The notes under the pieces are model-generated. The model was given only the letters and a program-made list of their open reading frames with translations, was not told where the DNA came from and searched no databases. DNA of 17,948 nucleotides, from contig JBBRSC010000043.1 in the NCBI GenBank assembly GCA_038245795.1, forward strand, positions 1 to 17,948. Direction: 5' to 3'. Positions 14,170 through 17,948 of this stretch are shown in pieces. The translations under genes were made by a program, and so were the position numbers. The first letter of the stretch is position 1; each line of letters starts with the position of its first letter. This DNA is from JBBRSC01 sp038245795 (GTDB taxonomy: Bacteria > Actinomycetota > Acidimicrobiia > Acidimicrobiales > Microtrichaceae).

Positions 14170-15627
14170 TCAGCTGGCGGGTTCGCCGTCAGCAGACGCG
14201 TCGGCCTCGGGCGCAGTCACTTCGGCCGCAACGACATCTTCCGAGGTGGCTGCTTCAGCAACTGCAACGGGCTCGCTGTCGGCCGTGGCCTCGTCAGCCG
14301 CGGGCGCGTCATCATCGGTGGCACCTGGCATGTCGGGAGCCGCGCCGCCTTGTTCTGCGTAGAACTCTTCCCAGGCTTCTTGGCCTTCGGAGGGATTCTC
14401 GGGATCGTAGGCACCCACATAGTTGCCTTCGGCGTCGTAGTTCTGCTCGCCGAAGTGCTCCTGGTACTCGGCTGCCACGATGCCACCCTCGGCGGCCTGC
14501 TTGATGGACAGGCTGATCCGTCGACGCTGGAGGTCGAGGTCGATGATCTTCACCCAGAGTTCCTCCCCCGGTGTGACGACCTGCTCGGGACGGTCGACGT
14601 GGTGGGCGGACATCTCCGAAATGTGCACGAGGCCTTCGATGCCGTCGCCGACCTGGATGAACGAACCGAAGGGCACCAACTTGGTAACACGGCCGTAGAC
14701 CAGCTCGCCGACCTGATGGGCCCCGGCGAACTCCTGCCACGGGTCCTGCTGGGTGGCCTTCAACGACAGGCTGATGCGCTCACGGTCCATGTCGACCTCG
14801 AGCACCTCGACGTCGATCTCGTCACCGACGGCAACGACGTCGCCGGGATGGTTGACGTGCTTCCAGGACAGTTCGGAGACGTGTACCAGGCCATCCATAC
14901 CGCCGAGGTCCACGAATGCACCGAAGTTGACGACGCTGGACACCACACCTCGGCGACGCTCGCCGGGCTTGAGGTTGACGAGGAAGTCTTCGCGCTGTTC
15001 CTTCTGGGTCTCTTCGAGCCATGCACGACGGCTGAGCACCACGTTGTTGCGGTTCTTGTCGAGCTCGATGATCTTGGCTTCGACCGGCTTGCCCACGTAC
15101 GGCTGCAGATCGCGGACCCGACGGAGCTCGACGAGTGATGCGGGCAGGAAGCCGCGCAGGCCGATGTCGACGATCAGACCGCCCTTGACGACCTCGATCA
15201 CCATGCCGGACACCATCCCGTCAGCTTCCTTGACGGCTTCGATCTTGCCCCAGGCACGCTCGTACTGGGCACGCTTCTTCGAGAGAAGCAGACGGCCTTC
15301 TTTGTCTTCCTTCTGGAGGACCAGCGCTTCGATTTCTTCGCCCATCGACACGATCTCGTGGGGATCAACGTCGTTGCGGATGGAGAGTTCGCGGCTGGGG
15401 ATCACTCCCTCGGACTTGTAACCGATGTCGAGGAGCACCTCGTCGTGGTCGATCTTGACGACCCGACCGGTGACCAACTGGCCATCTTCCACGCCGACCA
15501 TGGTCGAGATGTAGGCCTCTTCGAGCGAGAGTCCGTCGAGGTCGTCTTCGGTGATCTGCCGGAGGACGAACTCTTCACCCCCGTCGTCGGTCGGGCTGTC
15601 GGGAGTGATGGTCAATTGGTCGGACAC
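14170..15627 (-). CDS. rpsA: 30S ribosomal protein S1 (four S1 domains)
   Basis: RNA-binding ribosomal protein that helps bring mRNA to the 30S subunit. The 485 residues contain four S1/OB-fold repeats at about 48-118, 137-202, 222-292 and 307-377; the third and fourth have the most canonical sequence (VNFGAFVDLGGMDGLVHVSELS, VPFGSFIQVGDGIEGLVHISEMS). The four-repeat form, shorter than the six repeats of E. coli, is usual in actinobacteria. A low-complexity acidic, Ala-rich tail follows from about 430. The start is GTG 15627 with AAGG 7-10 bases upstream. It lies 78 bases after the methyltransferase stop, with room for its own promoter, although none is clear. Its 3' side is closed by a strong terminator. 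The polA-rpsA neighbourhood is a familiar one in actinobacteria. Confidence 0.96.
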   Translation of the reverse strand: MSDQLTITPDSPTDDGGEEFVLRQITEDDLDGLSLEEAYISTMVGVEDGQLVTGRVVKIDHDEVLLDIGYKSEGVIPSRELSIRNDVDPHEIVSMGEEIEALVLQKEDKEGRLLLSKKRAQYERAWGKIEAVKEADGMVSGMVIEVVKGGLIVDIGLRGFLPASLVELRRVRDLQPYVGKPVEAKIIELDKNRNNVVLSRRAWLEETQKEQREDFLVNLKPGERRRGVVSSVVNFGAFVDLGGMDGLVHVSELSWKHVNHPGDVVAVGDEIDVEVLEVDMDRERISLSLKATQQDPWQEFAGAHQVGELVYGRVTKLVPFGSFIQVGDGIEGLVHISEMSAHHVDRPEQVVTPGEELWVKIIDLDLQRRRISLSIKQAAEGGIVAAEYQEHFGEQNYDAEGNYVGAYDPENPSEGQEAWEEFYAEQGGAAPDMPGATDDDAPAADEATADSEPVAVAEAATSEDVVAAEVTAPEADASADGEPAS

Positions 15628-15705
15628 GTGGTTGCCTTGTGGTCTCGGGAATACGGATGAACGCTGGGAGGGCTGGCGACCCTGGGCGAACCGGGAGAGG
15701 CTAGT

Positions 15706-16479
15706 TCAGCGAACACGGCGGGCCAAGGTGACAAATTCCGGTTCGTCGACGCTCAGCGGGCGGAGCGCTCGCCGGCCCGGGGTGTGTGACCAGGATCCCT
15801 CGACTGCGAGCCCCGCGCGTTCCATCAACAACGCGACCTCGCGGGGAGTAAAGCACGTGGTGTCGAGTTCCGCGCGGCGACGATCACCGGCTTCACTTCG
15901 GAGCTCCGTCAGTTCAACATTGTGGCCGGTCAGCGGGTCGAAGTCGTCGGAGTCTTCGAGGTGTCGGGCCTGGAACAGCGCGCTGAACGCACCCACCGCC
16001 ACCGCTCCCCCGGGGCGAACACACGCCCGCATCCCCTCCAGGACCGCCAGGTCCCCCGCGGCGCCCCCGGCATCGGAGAACGGCGACGCCGCCAACGATC
16101 CGAAGGCGCCCTGACACCACGAGATGGCACCGTCGAAACGGCCGTGTAGATCGTCGCGATCGACGAGGTCGGTGGCGTCCGTCGTCTCGAACGTGGCACC
16201 CGTCAAGCCCTCCGACCCTGCCATGGACTGCGCCACTTGGACGAATCGATCGCTCACGTCGATGCCGTGGGCCGAGAAACCGCGTCGCGCCAGCTCGTTG
16301 CTGTGGCGGCCGGGCCCGCATCCGACGTCGAGGAGTCGTGCGCCTGGTTCGAGCCCTAGGAGGGCCGTCAGCAGGTCAACCTCGTGCGCCGTTCCCTTGG
16401 TGAATGAATAGCGGAGGTAGGCACTGCCCAGATGATCGCCGAACTCGTGCCAGCCGCGAGCGACCGTTGGGTCGCTCAC
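15706..16479 (-). CDS. Class I SAM-dependent methyltransferase
   Basis: The 257-residue protein has a Rossmann-type methyltransferase core with motif I RLLDVGCGPGRHS (48-60), the acidic end of strand 2 in AHGIDVS (70-76), FETTDATDL (about 97-105) and a post-core strand GAVAVGAFS. The C-terminal part (TTCFTPREVALLMERAGL) is the usual lid/strand region of Methyltransf_11/25 enzymes. Substrate is unknown; small molecules and lipids are both possible. The start is GTG 16479, which overlaps the polA stop by 4 bp (GTGA), so it is translationally coupled to polA. That link suggests co-expression but does not by itself imply a DNA-related role. Confidence 0.82.
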   Translation of the reverse strand: MSDPTVARGWHEFGDHLGSAYLRYSFTKGTAHEVDLLTALLGLEPGARLLDVGCGPGRHSNELARRGFSAHGIDVSDRFVQVAQSMAGSEGLTGATFETTDATDLVDRDDLHGRFDGAISWCQGAFGSLAASPFSDAGGAAGDLAVLEGMRACVRPGGAVAVGAFSALFQARHLEDSDDFDPLTGHNVELTELRSEAGDRRRAELDTTCFTPREVALLMERAGLAVEGSWSHTPGRRALRPLSVDEPEFVTLARRVR

Positions 16480-17948
16480 GACTTGGCAGCCGCCCAGGAC
16501 GACCCGAACGACAGATTGACGGCCAACGGCACCGCCAGATCAAAGGCCGCGCCCATCTGGTCGGTCACCAGATCGATGGCGGACTGATGCTCCGCCGGTG
16601 GCACCTCGAGCAGGACCTCATCGTGCACCTGCAGGATCAGACGTGACGTAAAGTCGCCTGCGGTCAGCTCGTGATCGATGCGGACGAGCGCAACCTTGAA
16701 GATGTCGGCAGCGAGGCCCTGGATTCCGGCGTTCATCGCTTGTCGTTCGCCTGCCTGGCGGATCCGGAAGTTCGGCGAGGCCAACTCGGGGATCTGGCGC
16801 CGCCGACCGAACAGCGTCTCGGTGTAGCCGCGCTCCTTCGCTTCGGCGACCGTCCGTTCCATGTAGGCGCTCACGGCGGGGAACGCCACGAAGTACGCGT
16901 CGAGAATCTCTTGCGCCTCGCTGGTCTCGATGTTCAGACGTTGGGCGAGGCCGTAGGCCTCCATGCCGTAAGCAAGTCCGTACGAGACCATTTTCGCCTT
17001 GGATCGTTGCTCGATCGTGACGTCCGCAGGGTCCACCCGAAACACGCTGGCGGCGGTCCGATTGTGGATGTCCTCGCCGCTCCGGAACGCTTCGATGAGA
17101 CCCGGGTCCTCGGCCAGGTGCGCGATGCAGCGCAGCTCGATCTGGTTGTAGTCGGCGACCAGCAGCTCGTGTCCTTCGGCGGGGATGAAGGCATTGCGGA
17201 ACTGCCGACCACCCTCGGAGCGGACCGGAATGTTGTGCAGGTTCGGTGCATCGGATGACAACCGACCGGTGCGGGCCACCGTCTGATTGAACGTGGCATG
17301 AATGCGGCCGTCGGGAGCGATCTCCGACAGGAGTCCCTCGCCGTAGGTGGACCGGAGCTTCTCGACCTCGCGGTACGCGAGGAGATGTTCAACGATCGGG
17401 TGTTGACCCGTCAGCTTCTCGAGCGACGACGCATCGGTACTGAACCCGGTCTTCGTCTTCTTCTGAGGAGCGAGGCCGAGGCGCTCGAACAAGATCTCTC
17501 GGAGCTGCTTGGTGGAGTTGACGTTGAACTGTCCGCCAGCGTCCTCCCAGATGTCGGCTTCGAGACGACGGCACTCCGAGGTGAGGTGGTCGTTGAGTCG
17601 ACGCAGTTCCGCTTCATCCACCCGGATGCCAAGGTGTTCCATGCGGGCCAGCACCCCGATCAGGGGCAGCTCGATGTCCTGGAAGAGCGAGGTGAGCCCC
17701 TGCGCTTCGAGCGCCTCCGCGATCTGGGTGTGGAGTACGAACGTGCCGAGTGCAGCGCGGGCTGCCACAAGATGGGGATCGGACTCAGCGTCTCCGAAGG
17801 CAAAGGTTCCCGGCTCGGGGCCATCGGTGGCGGCCAGCTCGGCGTCGCAGTAGCGCTCCAGCAGATCGGACAGTTCGTACCGCAGGTCCGCAGGGTCCAA
17901 CAGGTACGCACCGATCTTCGTGTCGAAGATCGCGGCGGGCGGTTCGAC
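16476..17948 (-). CDS. polA: DNA polymerase I, C-terminal 490 residues (5' part outside the window)
   Basis: Replication/repair polymerase of family A; the 5' nuclease and most of the exonuclease-like domain lie beyond the window edge, and the frame is open from base 17948. Visible positions counted from the first residue: an exonuclease-like region to about 75, with DTKIGAYLLDP at 9-19, then the polymerase domain with TGRLSS (about 227-232), motif A ADYNQIELR (265-273), O-helix motif B KAKMVSYGLAYG (317-328) and motif C QVHDEV (440-445). The exonuclease III site Y-x-x-x-D of E. coli aligns with VAARA (61-65), so its Tyr and Asp are missing and proofreading is probably lost. Motif B has Tyr where E. 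coli has Phe762. An apparent internal start near 17900 is a TTG in the middle of the gene and not the true start. Identification is firm. Confidence 0.96.
   Translation of the reverse strand, partial: VEPPAAIFDTKIGAYLLDPADLRYELSDLLERYCDAELAATDGPEPGTFAFGDAESDPHLVAARAALGTFVLHTQIAEALEAQGLTSLFQDIELPLIGVLARMEHLGIRVDEAELRRLNDHLTSECRRLEADIWEDAGGQFNVNSTKQLREILFERLGLAPQKKTKTGFSTDASSLEKLTGQHPIVEHLLAYREVEKLRSTYGEGLLSEIAPDGRIHATFNQTVARTGRLSSDAPNLHNIPVRSEGGRQFRNAFIPAEGHELLVADYNQIELRCIAHLAEDPGLIEAFRSGEDIHNRTAASVFRVDPADVTIEQRSKAKMVSYGLAYGMEAYGLAQRLNIETSEAQEILDAYFVAFPAVSAYMERTVAEAKERGYTETLFGRRRQIPELASPNFRIRQAGERQAMNAGIQGLAADIFKVALVRIDHELTAGDFTSRLILQVHDEVLLEVPPAEHQSAIDLVTDQMGAAFDLAVPLAVNLSFGSSWAAAKS

Noticed and set aside
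14122..15138. A 338-residue plus-strand open frame opposite rpsA
   Set aside because: It is the antisense of the repeated S1 domains and shows no independent motif.

Overview
The window is high-GC, strongly GC3-biased DNA. It is densely packed, with frequent GTG starts and 4-bp ATGA/GTGA overlaps between genes. Gene content fits a Gram-positive-type actinobacterium: a Tad pilus locus with CpaB but no visible secretin, a four-domain ribosomal protein S1 with an acidic Ala-rich tail, a DNA polymerase I with an actinobacterial-type Tyr in the O-helix, and an LAxTG-type C-terminus on a small protein. I would guess Acidimicrobiia, but that is inference; no marker here fixes the taxon.

Left part (1-2669): on the minus strand lie the 5' three-quarters of a processive family-2 glycosyltransferase and, just upstream in the same direction, a 72-residue protein ending in LAYTG, a membrane segment and a basic tail. 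It has a strong Shine-Dalgarno and a hairpin-rich leader. Divergent from these is an MFS_3-type exporter.

Envelope precursor block (2681-6032): murF on the minus strand is divergent from ddl on the plus strand, and ddl overlaps plsC by 4 bp. Ddl makes D-Ala-D-Ala and MurF attaches it to the peptidoglycan precursor; PlsC makes phosphatidic acid for membrane lipids.

Tad pilus/secretion operon (13967 down to 5982, minus strand): cpaB, cpaE/tadZ, tadA/cpaF, a fused VWA-tadB, tadC, then a polytopic GT-C-like membrane protein only 10 bp behind tadC. The order is assembly protein, localisation ATPase, motor ATPase, two inner-membrane platform proteins, and a probable envelope-modifying membrane enzyme. 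No pilin, prepilin peptidase or secretin is in the window. The last gene runs 51 bp into the 3' end of the convergent plsC.

Right end (14087-17948, minus strand): polA (5' end outside the window) overlaps a SAM-dependent methyltransferase by 4 bp. rpsA follows and is closed by a near-perfect 12-bp-stem rho-independent terminator that separates this housekeeping block from the Tad operon.

The most unusual points are the VWA-TadB fusion with an eroded metal-ion site, the small signal-less LAYTG protein with its structured leader beside a polysaccharide synthase, and the GT-C-like protein appended to the Tad operon. I see no tRNA, rRNA, CRISPR array, insertion sequence or phage gene. Most of the window is ordinary core genome, and I do not see clear evidence of a wholly new system.
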